Assembly: GCA_033764335.1 (NCBI GenBank)
Contig: JANRJC010000049.1
Location: 124,001 to 188,000, forward strand
Direction: 5' to 3'
DNA length: 64,000 nt
From: JAGQVA01 sp033764335
GTDB lineage: Bacteria > Bacteroidota > Bacteroidia > J057
In this document: piece by piece, positions 34,874 to 42,809 of the stretch
How positions within the stretch are numbered: the first letter of the stretch is position 1
Layout of the letters: each line of letters opens with the position of its first letter
The notes under the pieces: model-generated
What the model was told of the DNA's origin: nothing
What the model saw: the letters and a program-made list of their open reading frames with translations, nothing else
Databases searched by the model: none
Position numbers and translations under genes: made by a program

Positions 34874-35546
34874 CTACACCTGTGTGATTCTGGATGACGA
34901 ACCCCTGGCCCTGGATGTAATTGAAAAATACATTTCCAAATGGGAACAGTTTACGGTCAGCGGAAAATACACCGACTCCCTGGAGGCTTATCCGGTGATT
35001 CGTACCGCTCGACCGGATTTGTTATTTCTGGATATTGAAATGCCGGGACTTACGGGACTGGAATTAATAGAGACAATGCCCGAAAAACCGGAAGTGATTA
35101 TTACCACGGCTTACCGGGAATATGCAGTGGAAGGTTTTGCCCTGAACGTACTTGACTATCTGGTAAAACCGATTCCTTTCAAGCGATTTGCACAGGCAAT
35201 AGACAGGTTTCTGGAAAAAAAAGCCCGGGAGGGAAAAGATTCGGGAGAAAAACGGTATATCTTCGTCAGAGCTGACAGGAAGACTGTGCGTATAGACTTG
35301 GAAGATATCTTGTATATCGAGGGCGTAAAAGACTATGTGAAAATTGTAATGACTGACAAAAAAATTCTGACGAAAGAATCCATCGGGAATTTTATGGCTT
35401 TTCTTCCTTCGGAAAAATTTCTTCGGGTTCACAAATCATTCATTGTCTCCCGAAACAAAATCACTGCTTATACGGCCCACGACATCGAAATCGGAAGAGT
35501 AGAAATTCCTATCGGGCGAATGTATAAGGGGGTGATGAAGGAATAA
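34866..35546 (+). CDS. LytTR-family response regulator
   Basis: 226 residues. A receiver domain with phosphoacceptor D56 (LLFLDIEMPG) and the acidic patch ILDDE is followed by a LytTR DNA-binding domain (about 128-225; DILYIEGVKDYVKI, KFLRVHKSFIVS). It overlaps the 3' end of the kinase gene by eight bases, pointing to translational coupling. Its targets are unknown; the only obvious local candidates are its own operon genes. Confidence 0.93.
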   Translation: MNNYTCVILDDEPLALDVIEKYISKWEQFTVSGKYTDSLEAYPVIRTARPDLLFLDIEMPGLTGLELIETMPEKPEVIITTAYREYAVEGFALNVLDYLVKPIPFKRFAQAIDRFLEKKAREGKDSGEKRYIFVRADRKTVRIDLEDILYIEGVKDYVKIVMTDKKILTKESIGNFMAFLPSEKFLRVHKSFIVSRNKITAYTAHDIEIGRVEIPIGRMYKGVMKE

Positions 35547-35558
35547 AACGAAGGAGTT

Positions 35559-38006
35559 TTAAAACGGGAATTCCGACGATGAAACGACCATATTAAGGTC
35601 CTGTATTCCATGAGTGATGAAGTGTGAAGTTTTGTGGAAATACAGCCTGGCGGCTGCATCATCCGGGTTTTCTGCCAGTAATGTTTTAAAAACGGTGAAG
35701 GCACGATTAAAATCCTGTTCTGAAAAATATTGTATCCCTTCGTTGAATAAAGGCAGGGTTTCCGTTTTTTTATTCAGTAAAGCGGGAGAATCTGCATCAA
35801 AACATTCAAATACTTTGACAGGTTGTTGTTTGCCTTTCACCGATACAGGGCCTAGATAGCGAAGATGATAGTCAGCAGGATTTTGCAGGCGTAGAAAACT
35901 GCTTTCGCTGAGGAGGATTTGCGAGCCAAAATATTTGGTCAGCGTTTCGATGCGGGCAGTGGTATTTACGGTATCGGAGATTGTCGCTGCTTCAAGTCTT
36001 TTTTCATCGCCGATAATACCCATAATCAGTGAGCCGGTATGCATGCCAATACCCATACGGATTGCTTTTCTTCCTTTGGCAAGGCGGCTATCGTTGTAGT
36101 GCCGTAGCGCTTTATGCATTTGAATGGCAGATTTCAGCGCATCTTCGGCTGAGATAGGAAACAGCGCCATAATGCCATCTCCGAGGTATTGGTTTACAAA
36201 GCCCTCATATTTCTGAATGATAGGCCCCATTCTTCCATGAAAGGCATTGATAAAACCAAAATTTTGCTCCGGCGTCATCGTCTCGGAGAAGGTCGTATAA
36301 TCGCGAATATCCGAAAACAGCACGGTAACCTCGCGCTCGGTCTGATCCCCCAAGGCAACCTGCGTAATGCGCTCATGTCCTAATGCACGGATAAACTCAT
36401 TGGGTACAAAACGACCGGCAACATCAAATATCCGGTGGAGGTCCAACTGGGTATGGATACGGGCCAGAAATTCTTCACGGGAAAAGGGTTTTGCGATATA
36501 GTCATTTGCGCCGGATGACAGACCCTGGACGAGATCCTGTACCTGGTTTTTGGCGGTGACCATGATGATCGGCAACTCTGCGGCCAGATGTTTCCGGCGA
36601 ATTTTTTCACAGACCTCGTAGCCACTCATACGCGGCATCATCACGTCAAGAAGTACCAGGTTTATAGAATCATCACTTTCGATTATCCGGAGTGCATCTT
36701 CGCCATTTAATGCCTGGCTGATACGGAACCGCTGCGAAATGAGGTGATTTTTCAAAACCTGTTGATTGACAGGTTCGTCATCCACAATCAAAATATGAAC
36801 ACGCTGAGGTTGTATTCCTTCGGTTATAATTTCTGTGGTTTTTATTTCCGGAAAATTGGGGGCGGCCGGTTGGATATAGTTTAGGGAGGATAAGGGTGTG
36901 GTCGAATAGGTTTTTTCATGCGAAACTGGCAGGGTGAAGAAAAAGGTTGAACCTTTTCCCGGAACGGATTCCAGCCATAGATGGCCTCCGTGTAATTCTA
37001 CCAGTTTACGGGAAATGGGCAAACCTAAGCCTGTACCTGCATAGTTGCGGGTAATCGTGGCATCTCCCTGAGTAAACTCCTGAAAAATGGTTTCCTGTTG
37101 GTCTTCCTGAATACCTATACCGGTATCGGCTACGGCGATTTCCAGCATATCGTTTGTTTCTCTGGCAGAAATCTGGATATGGCCTTCTTCCGTAAATTTT
37201 ACGGCATTGCCTACGAGATTAAAAAAAACTTGTAAAAGACGGTTTTCATCAGCATTCGCAGACGAAATATCTTCAGAAATGGTGTTGATTAATTGAATGT
37301 TTTTACCTTGAACGAGTGCCGCAAAGTTTTTTATTACCACATCCGCCATGCTGCGAATATGTACCGGCCTGCACTGAAGGGCAATATCGGAATTGCGGAG
37401 CCGGGAAAAATCCAGAATGTCATCCACCAGATAGGATAAACGCCTGCCGGAGGAAATAATCATGGAAATATCTTCTTGGTCTTCAGCGTTTTGGATACGG
37501 TGAGACATAGATTCGGCCAGCCCAATAATACCCAGAAGCGGGGTTCGCAGTTCATGAGAGGTATTAGCCAGGAACTGATCTTTCAGCATGTCTATGCGCC
37601 GGAGTTGTTCGCGGGTAGCGTAGAGTTGCTGTACATATCCGATGGTTTTTGTGATCGTAAGCTGAAGGTCTTGAAAGTCAATAGGTTTTACGATAAAATC
37701 AAAGGCTCCGCGGTTCATGGCAGTGCGTATATTGGCCATGTCACCGTAAGCCGAAATCATCACCACCTGAGTTGTCTGGCTGCGTTCACGCAGGCGGGTG
37801 AGTAAGGTCAGGCCATCCATACGGGGCATATTGATATCGCTGACGACAACATCTATGTCCTCATTTTCTCCCCAAATTTCCAATGCTGCCAGACCATCTT
37901 GTGCGAAAAGAAAGGTGTATTCATTGGCCGAAATCTGCTTACGAAATTTTTGCCGGATGAGCATTTGTACATCTTGCTCATCGTCCACTACCAGAATTTT
38001 TATCAT
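35559..38006 (-). CDS. Hybrid REC-histidine kinase-REC-class III nucleotide cyclase
   Basis: 815 residues from the ATG at 38006, which overlaps the stop codon of the upstream receiver gene (TGATG). Domains in order: receiver (about 1-125, D57 in VVSDINMP); HisKA with H151 in FLANTSHELRTPL; GHKL ATPase (about 260-370); a second receiver (about 405-525, LLDVMMPRMSG); and a class III adenylate/guanylate cyclase domain (about 555-750), with metal-binding aspartates in LFSDIRDYT and YLGDGIMALFP. A TPR-like tail follows. The protein joins phosphotransfer to cyclic-nucleotide output. It is convergent with the LytTR gene. Confidence 0.92.
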   Translation of the reverse strand: MIKILVVDDEQDVQMLIRQKFRKQISANEYTFLFAQDGLAALEIWGENEDIDVVVSDINMPRMDGLTLLTRLRERSQTTQVVMISAYGDMANIRTAMNRGAFDFIVKPIDFQDLQLTITKTIGYVQQLYATREQLRRIDMLKDQFLANTSHELRTPLLGIIGLAESMSHRIQNAEDQEDISMIISSGRRLSYLVDDILDFSRLRNSDIALQCRPVHIRSMADVVIKNFAALVQGKNIQLINTISEDISSANADENRLLQVFFNLVGNAVKFTEEGHIQISARETNDMLEIAVADTGIGIQEDQQETIFQEFTQGDATITRNYAGTGLGLPISRKLVELHGGHLWLESVPGKGSTFFFTLPVSHEKTYSTTPLSSLNYIQPAAPNFPEIKTTEIITEGIQPQRVHILIVDDEPVNQQVLKNHLISQRFRISQALNGEDALRIIESDDSINLVLLDVMMPRMSGYEVCEKIRRKHLAAELPIIMVTAKNQVQDLVQGLSSGANDYIAKPFSREEFLARIHTQLDLHRIFDVAGRFVPNEFIRALGHERITQVALGDQTEREVTVLFSDIRDYTTFSETMTPEQNFGFINAFHGRMGPIIQKYEGFVNQYLGDGIMALFPISAEDALKSAIQMHKALRHYNDSRLAKGRKAIRMGIGMHTGSLIMGIIGDEKRLEAATISDTVNTTARIETLTKYFGSQILLSESSFLRLQNPADYHLRYLGPVSVKGKQQPVKVFECFDADSPALLNKKTETLPLFNEGIQYFSEQDFNRAFTVFKTLLAENPDDAAARLYFHKTSHFITHGIQDLNMVVSSSEFPF

Positions 38007-38383
38007 CACAAGAGTTTTAGTAGTTTCTCTTTAAGTGCAGTAAAATCGAGAGGTTTGGTAATAAAATCATCGGCACCCCTTTCCATCGCTTTCTGACGAC
38101 TTTCGGTATCGGTGTAAGCAGTGACCATCATGACAAAAGGCGGAGGAACGAGGTGTTTTTCTTTAATCCGCCGAAGTAATTCCAGCCCACTCATGCCCGG
38201 CATATTGATGTCAGAGAGAATCAGTACGGCCTCGTGGGGATATTTTTCCAAATAGATAAGAGCTTCTTCTCCGGAAAATGCGAAGGCAAAGACAAGCGAT
38301 TGATCGCGAATTTCCCGTCGGAATCGCTGCTCAAATAGTGTCTTCATATCCAGTTCGTCGTCCACAACGAGGATTTTTTTCAT
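38006..38383 (-). CDS. Stand-alone receiver-domain response regulator
   Basis: 125 residues from the ATG at 38383 (an upstream ATG at 38443 gives an extra non-homologous 20 residues). It is a single receiver domain with D58 (LILSDINMPG), acidic residues VVDDE and the switch Lys in FITKPLDF, with no output domain. The stop codon overlaps the start of the REC-kinase-REC-cyclase gene, so the pair is coupled. It is most similar, by eye, to the first receiver of that protein and may compete for or receive its phosphate. Confidence 0.9.
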   Translation of the reverse strand: MKKILVVDDELDMKTLFEQRFRREIRDQSLVFAFAFSGEEALIYLEKYPHEAVLILSDINMPGMSGLELLRRIKEKHLVPPPFVMMVTAYTDTESRQKAMERGADDFITKPLDFTALKEKLLKLL

Positions 38384-38439
38384 GCAAAGAATTTGAATAA
38401 ATATAGGAAAATTTTCAGGAAACACCGTTTTCACGGCAT

Positions 38440-38867
38440 TCATTTGTTTGAGTCTTTTAAAGAATAGCCTGTCGCATAAAGGGGAATGATACTTATATCT
38501 TGAAAAGTACCGAAATTTTCCAGAGATACTCGGAAACCTTTGGTGTTTTTTTCTTTCATAAAATCGGCTATGATGGACGCTTGTAATTCGTCGAGTACGG
38601 TTTGTATTTCTAAAAGAGGTTCACCATCCAAATACTTCGACACCACTTCGGGCATACCGCCCAAACATTAATATTTCCTTCAAAAAAAGCATGAACATCT
38701 TTGTCAGCTTCAAAATTAACCTCCAAGAAATATTCAAATTGCTTGCCGAAGGCTCGCACGGAGGTAGATTTGCCGACTTGTCTTGCCCCTCTCAATAAAA
38801 GCGGTTTTTTCGAATGGCTATTTTTCCAATCGGACAAAATAGTATCAATGTTTCTTTTTAGTTGCAT
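38440..38867 (-). pseudogene. Relic of an AAA_14/DUF4143 ATPase with internal deletions
   Basis: The 5' part begins MQLKRNIDTILSDWKN and has an intact Walker A (LLRGARQVGKSTS), then ADKDVHAFFEGN. The reading then changes frame and jumps to the mid-protein motif GGMPEVVSKYLDGEPL. A second jump leads to the typical C-terminus GFRVSLENFGTFQDI and SIIPLY. These three blocks are normally spread over some 390 residues of a DUF4143-type ATPase; here they fit in about 140 codons. Two deletions and a frameshift are visible, so this is a decayed gene. It lies between the lone receiver and the propeller kinase. Confidence 0.82.
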
Positions 38868-38912
38868 TTCTTTATTTTTTTAGCAAAAAAAAAGAAATTT
38901 AAATTTTCGGCA

Positions 38913-41900
38913 TCATAAAAAGGGCAATTTCACAATAAATGTAGTCCCAATCCCCTCAGTACTTTCCACCTCCAGCGCCCCGCCATGCCCTTTTACCACA
39001 ATATCGTACGCCAGGCTCAGCCCCAACCCCGTCCCCTGCCCCGTAGGTTTGGTCGTGAAAAAGGGTTGGAAGATTTTGTCGCGGATGGATTCGGGGATGC
39101 CGGGACCATTGTCCTTTATTTTGAAAACGACCTGCTCGTTTTCTTTTTGAGAGGAAATCGAAAGCGTGGGGTCGGGGCGACCCTTGTGGTCGCCCATATC
39201 GCTATGATTTAGGGCATCCCCAAGAGTCCCCTCCGTTCGGGCATCCCCAAGAGTCTCCTCCGTTCGGGCATCCACAAGGGATGCCCCGACGGCATAAAGC
39301 GCATTATTAATCAAATTCAAAAACACCCGCCCGATGTCCTGCGGGATGACCGAAACCAACGGCAAATCCGGATCAAAATGCGTCTCCATCGTCGCATAGA
39401 AACTCCTGTCCTTCGCCCGCAGGCCATGATAGGCCAGCCGCAGGTACTCGTCAGCCAGGGCATTGAGGTCGGTGGGTTCCTTCGTGCCCGTACTTGTGCG
39501 TGAATGCTCCAGCATGGATTTGACGATGCCGGAGGCGCGTTTGCCGTGGTGGTTGATTTTTTCGAGGTTTTGTTTTAGATCGGCGGCGATGGCTTTGGCT
39601 TCCTGCGTGTCGCCTTTGTCGAGTTCTTCTTCCATCTCGCCGAGCATCTCGGCGCTGACTTCGGCGAAGTTGTTGACGAAATTGAGCGGATTCTGGATTT
39701 CGTGGGCGATGCCGGCGGTGAGTTCGCCCAGAGAGGCGAGTTTTTCGGACTGGATGAGTTGGGTTTGGGTGGATTTGAGGTTTTCGTGGGCGACCCCAAG
39801 TTCAGAGTAGGCTTTTTCGATTTCCTTGGCTTGCGCCAGTTCACGGTCTTTTATTTTCTCCCGTTCTTTTCTGATGGTCACTGCTTTTTGGAAAAGATGC
39901 ACCCTCCAAACGGTCAGTATCAACAATGAAATGCAGATACCATAAGCCCACCAGCTACGCCACCAGGGCGGCAATACCCGAAATTTGTAAATGACCGGCT
40001 CCGTCCAAACCCCGTTGGCTCCTCGGGCTTTGAGTTTGAAGGTATAAGTGCCTTCACTGATGTTGCCAAATGTGGCATTGCTTCGGCTGACAACCGGACT
40101 CCAGTCTTTGTCATAGCCTTCAAGCATGTATTGATATTTTATCATTTGGGGCCGCGAAGTTTCAATGGCCGCAAACTCAAAGGATATGTGATTGTGTTCA
40201 AAAGGCAGCACCAAATTTTCGGGTACCGGGTAAAAGCGTCGGATGCTTTTAAATTGAAGACTGCCAAACTGTTTCTGCATGCTTTTTCTTTCCGCTTCCG
40301 TTAATATCTTACCGAAAACGCTCACTTCTTCGGTAAGGTTAGCAGGCGTAGTGAGGCTGTCCAACTCAACCGGATATTTGCTTAAATCGTACCACGAAAC
40401 ATTTTCTTCATTTACTTTTATGGATTGAATGACCAGAGTAGGATGGGTACTGTTCGTATTCAATGCTGCGCGGTCAAAACGAACCAAAGCAGTTTTTTCA
40501 TTGCCTGTGCCAGCCCAGATGAAGCCCTTGCTGTCCAACAGCATGCAATTTTGCCCAAAAACCAAATCTTTAATCGGATAGCCCGTATTAGAATTGTAGA
40601 TTTCAATATCAGTTAGTTTGGTAAAATCTGCGGAAATATTAAATAATCCAATGCCCAGGTTGGTCCCTACGGCCATTTTACCATCAGGCAATTGAATCAC
40701 AATGGTCACCACGTTGTCTGGCAAACCATCTTCTATTTTAAAATTTTTAAACAAGCTTGATGACTGGAAATTTTTGCTCCTTGCATCCTGAGCACGCATC
40801 ACACATAATCCCTCCCGCGTGCCAAACCACAGATTGCCGGTTTTATCTTCGGTGATGCTCCAAACTGTGTTGTTGAGCAGCCCCTGCGCGGTGGTAAAAT
40901 TAATAAAGGATTGGCCATCAAACCGACTTACCCCATTATCCGTACCGATCCACAGATTGCCGGCTTTATCTTCAGTGATGCAACCAACAGGATTATCCAC
41001 CAACCCCTGGTCTGTGGTAAAATTAGTGAAGGATTGGCCATCATGCCGACTCACACCGCCATTGGTACCGAACCATATATTACCAACTCTGTCTTCTGTG
41101 ATACACCAAACTGTATTATCCGGCAACCCCTGTTTGGTGGTAAAATTAGTAAAGGACTTGCCGTCGTAAAGACTCGCTCCACCGTCAGTACCAAACCAGA
41201 GATTGCCGGCTTTATCTTCAGTGATGCTAATAACATCATTGGCTGCTAGCCCCTGCGCGGTGGTAAAAGTAGTAAAGGATTTGCCATCATAACGACTTGA
41301 TCCGCCACCTCGCGTGCCGAACCAGAGATTGCCCGCTTTATCCTCTAAGATGCTAAAAACGCTATTATTTGACAACCCCTCCGTGGTGGTAAAATTTGTG
41401 AAGGATTCGCCGTTGTAACGACTTACACCGCCGCCACGCGTGCCGAACCACAGATTGCCGGCTTTATCTTCGGTGATGCTACCAACATTATTACTCACCA
41501 GCCCCTGAGCGGAAGTAAAAGTTGTGAAGGATTGGCCATCATAGCGACTCACCCCGCCAGAAGTACCAAACCAGAGATTGTCAGCTTTATCTGCTGAGAT
41601 GCTGCTAACATAATTACCCCCCAACCCCTGCGCGGTGGTAAGAGTAGTAAAGGATTTGCCATTGTAACGACTCACCCCGCTGCCATAAGTACCGAACCAA
41701 AGATTGCCGCGTTTGTCTATTGTGGTGCTACTAACAATATTACTTGCCAGCCCCTGTGCGGTGGTAAAAGTAGTAAAGGATTTACCATTGTAAAGGCTTA
41801 CCCCGCCGCCTAGTGTGCCAAACCAGAGCTTGCCGCTTTTATCTTCTTTGATGCTACCAACATCATTATGTGCCAGCCCCTGAGCGGTGGTGAAATTAGT

Positions 41901-42614
41901 GAAGGATTTGCCATCATAGCGACTCGCCCCACCGCCAAAACCGGTACCAAACCAGAGTTTGCCGCTCTTATCTTCTTCGATACTCAAAACATAATTACTC
42001 CCCAGCCCCTGAGCGGTGGTAAATGTAGTGAAGGATTGGCCATCATACCGGCTTACCCCGCCGCCCTGTGTGCCAAACCAGAGATTACGGTTTTTATCTT
42101 CTTTGATGCTTATAACGATGGAAGATGTCAACCCTTGCCTGGTGGTAAAATTAGTAAATGACTTGCCGTCATACCGACTTACCCCGCCGCCATAAGTGCC
42201 AAACCAAAGATTGCCGAATTTATCCATGGTAGAGCAAGTTATGGCATCTAAAGCAAGGCCGTCATCGGTTGTGAAGGTGGTGAAATTGGATTTACCCCCA
42301 TCGCCCAAAATAAAAGGGTTGCCATCGGCATCCAAAATGGCTTCGCCTTTTTCGTTTTGTAAAACGGGAAGCATTTTGGTGATGCCGCCATTTTCGGGAA
42401 CGACCGTCTTGGAGGGTTTAGGCATCTGCTCGAGAAAAATGGTTTTGGGTTGCAGGCTGTCGGGTAGCTCGGCTATCACCGTAACCTTGAAGGGGACAAG
42501 AGAATTCGGCTGGGTTTTTATATCACTTACCTTTTGTTTCTGCTTGGGGTTGCAGGAGCATAAAACGAGGATAAGAAGAGCCCAGTGCACGGGAGATGCC
42601 TTTATGAATTGCAT
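38913..42614 (-). CDS. Propeller-type sensor histidine kinase (lipoprotein signal)
   Basis: 1233 residues. A lipobox-like signal (LCSC, C21) is followed by about a dozen 42-residue beta-propeller repeats (GNLWFGT...GVSRYDGKSF...TAQGL). A Y_Y_Y beta domain (about 790-870), a membrane helix (about 885-905), a coiled coil, HisKA (H in LTAGIAHEIQNPL) and a GHKL ATPase (DNGPGIPESI, GTGLGLSLAY) follow. There is no receiver or AraC-type output, so it needs a partner regulator, possibly the lone receiver upstream. Residues 1109-1148 are encoded by a palindromic element inserted in frame. Propeller sensors often detect polysaccharide fragments. Confidence 0.92.
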   Translation of the reverse strand: MQFIKASPVHWALLILVLCSCNPKQKQKVSDIKTQPNSLVPFKVTVIAELPDSLQPKTIFLEQMPKPSKTVVPENGGITKMLPVLQNEKGEAILDADGNPFILGDGGKSNFTTFTTDDGLALDAITCSTMDKFGNLWFGTYGGGVSRYDGKSFTNFTTRQGLTSSIVISIKEDKNRNLWFGTQGGGVSRYDGQSFTTFTTAQGLGSNYVLSIEEDKSGKLWFGTGFGGGASRYDGKSFTNFTTAQGLAHNDVGSIKEDKSGKLWFGTLGGGVSLYNGKSFTTFTTAQGLASNIVSSTTIDKRGNLWFGTYGSGVSRYNGKSFTTLTTAQGLGGNYVSSISADKADNLWFGTSGGVSRYDGQSFTTFTSAQGLVSNNVGSITEDKAGNLWFGTRGGGVSRYNGESFTNFTTTEGLSNNSVFSILEDKAGNLWFGTRGGGSSRYDGKSFTTFTTAQGLAANDVISITEDKAGNLWFGTDGGASLYDGKSFTNFTTKQGLPDNTVWCITEDRVGNIWFGTNGGVSRHDGQSFTNFTTDQGLVDNPVGCITEDKAGNLWIGTDNGVSRFDGQSFINFTTAQGLLNNTVWSITEDKTGNLWFGTREGLCVMRAQDARSKNFQSSSLFKNFKIEDGLPDNVVTIVIQLPDGKMAVGTNLGIGLFNISADFTKLTDIEIYNSNTGYPIKDLVFGQNCMLLDSKGFIWAGTGNEKTALVRFDRAALNTNSTHPTLVIQSIKVNEENVSWYDLSKYPVELDSLTTPANLTEEVSVFGKILTEAERKSMQKQFGSLQFKSIRRFYPVPENLVLPFEHNHISFEFAAIETSRPQMIKYQYMLEGYDKDWSPVVSRSNATFGNISEGTYTFKLKARGANGVWTEPVIYKFRVLPPWWRSWWAYGICISLLILTVWRVHLFQKAVTIRKEREKIKDRELAQAKEIEKAYSELGVAHENLKSTQTQLIQSEKLASLGELTAGIAHEIQNPLNFVNNFAEVSAEMLGEMEEELDKGDTQEAKAIAADLKQNLEKINHHGKRASGIVKSMLEHSRTSTGTKEPTDLNALADEYLRLAYHGLRAKDRSFYATMETHFDPDLPLVSVIPQDIGRVFLNLINNALYAVGASLVDARTEETLGDARTEGTLGDALNHSDMGDHKGRPDPTLSISSQKENEQVVFKIKDNGPGIPESIRDKIFQPFFTTKPTGQGTGLGLSLAYDIVVKGHGGALEVESTEGIGTTFIVKLPFL
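39171..39290. repeat. 120-bp palindromic element inserted in frame in the sensor kinase gene
   Basis: Two hairpins form the ends: GGGCGACC/GGTCGCCC (39175-39195) and GGGCATCC/GGATGCCC (39266-39286). The outer arms 39171-39189 and 39272-39290 are inverted copies of each other with two mismatches. Between them are two 27-base direct repeats (39212-39238 and 39239-39265). The total length is 120 bases, exactly 40 codons, and translates as a Gly/Asp/Ala/Thr-rich insert between the N-box helix and the G1 box of the kinase ATPase domain. Confidence 0.78.
40820..42260. repeat. 126-bp degenerate tandem repeats of the propeller domain
   Basis: The coding segment consists of about a dozen degenerate 126-base units, each encoding one 42-residue blade with the core GNLWFGT and GVSRYDG. 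Similarity between units is high enough at the DNA level (the tttatcttc and gtggtaaa cores recur) for recombination to change their number. Confidence 0.85.
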
Positions 42615-42740
42615 GGCTTAAGGTGTTGATGATAGAACTTGCCTCGCTACACTTTAAATGTATGCACGGCGATGCAGGAATTCAAAAAGACTTTCCCCCA
42701 AAAACACCACATAAAACCCCCGCCCAAACCGCAAAACTAT

Positions 42741-42806
42741 CGCCCCCTTGTGGTCGCCCTAGTGCATCCACAAAGGACGTGTTACGGCGCCCACAAGGGG
42801 CGCCCC
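42741..42806. repeat. Palindromic element related to that in the sensor kinase gene
   Basis: In the 195-base gap between the sensor kinase start and the end of the second Mo-subunit gene, a CCCTTGTGGTCGCCC arm (42745-42759) and a GGCGCCC-ACAA-GGGGCGCC hairpin (42786-42804) form an inverted pair separated by about 27 bases. They share the CCACAAGGG core with the element at 39171-39290, so both belong to one repeat family. Its role is unknown. Confidence 0.6.
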
Positions 42807-42809
42807 TCG

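Noticed and set aside
40820..42260. Regularly spaced repeats that might suggest a CRISPR array
   Set aside because: The units are coding, 126 bases long and without unique spacers; they encode propeller blades.
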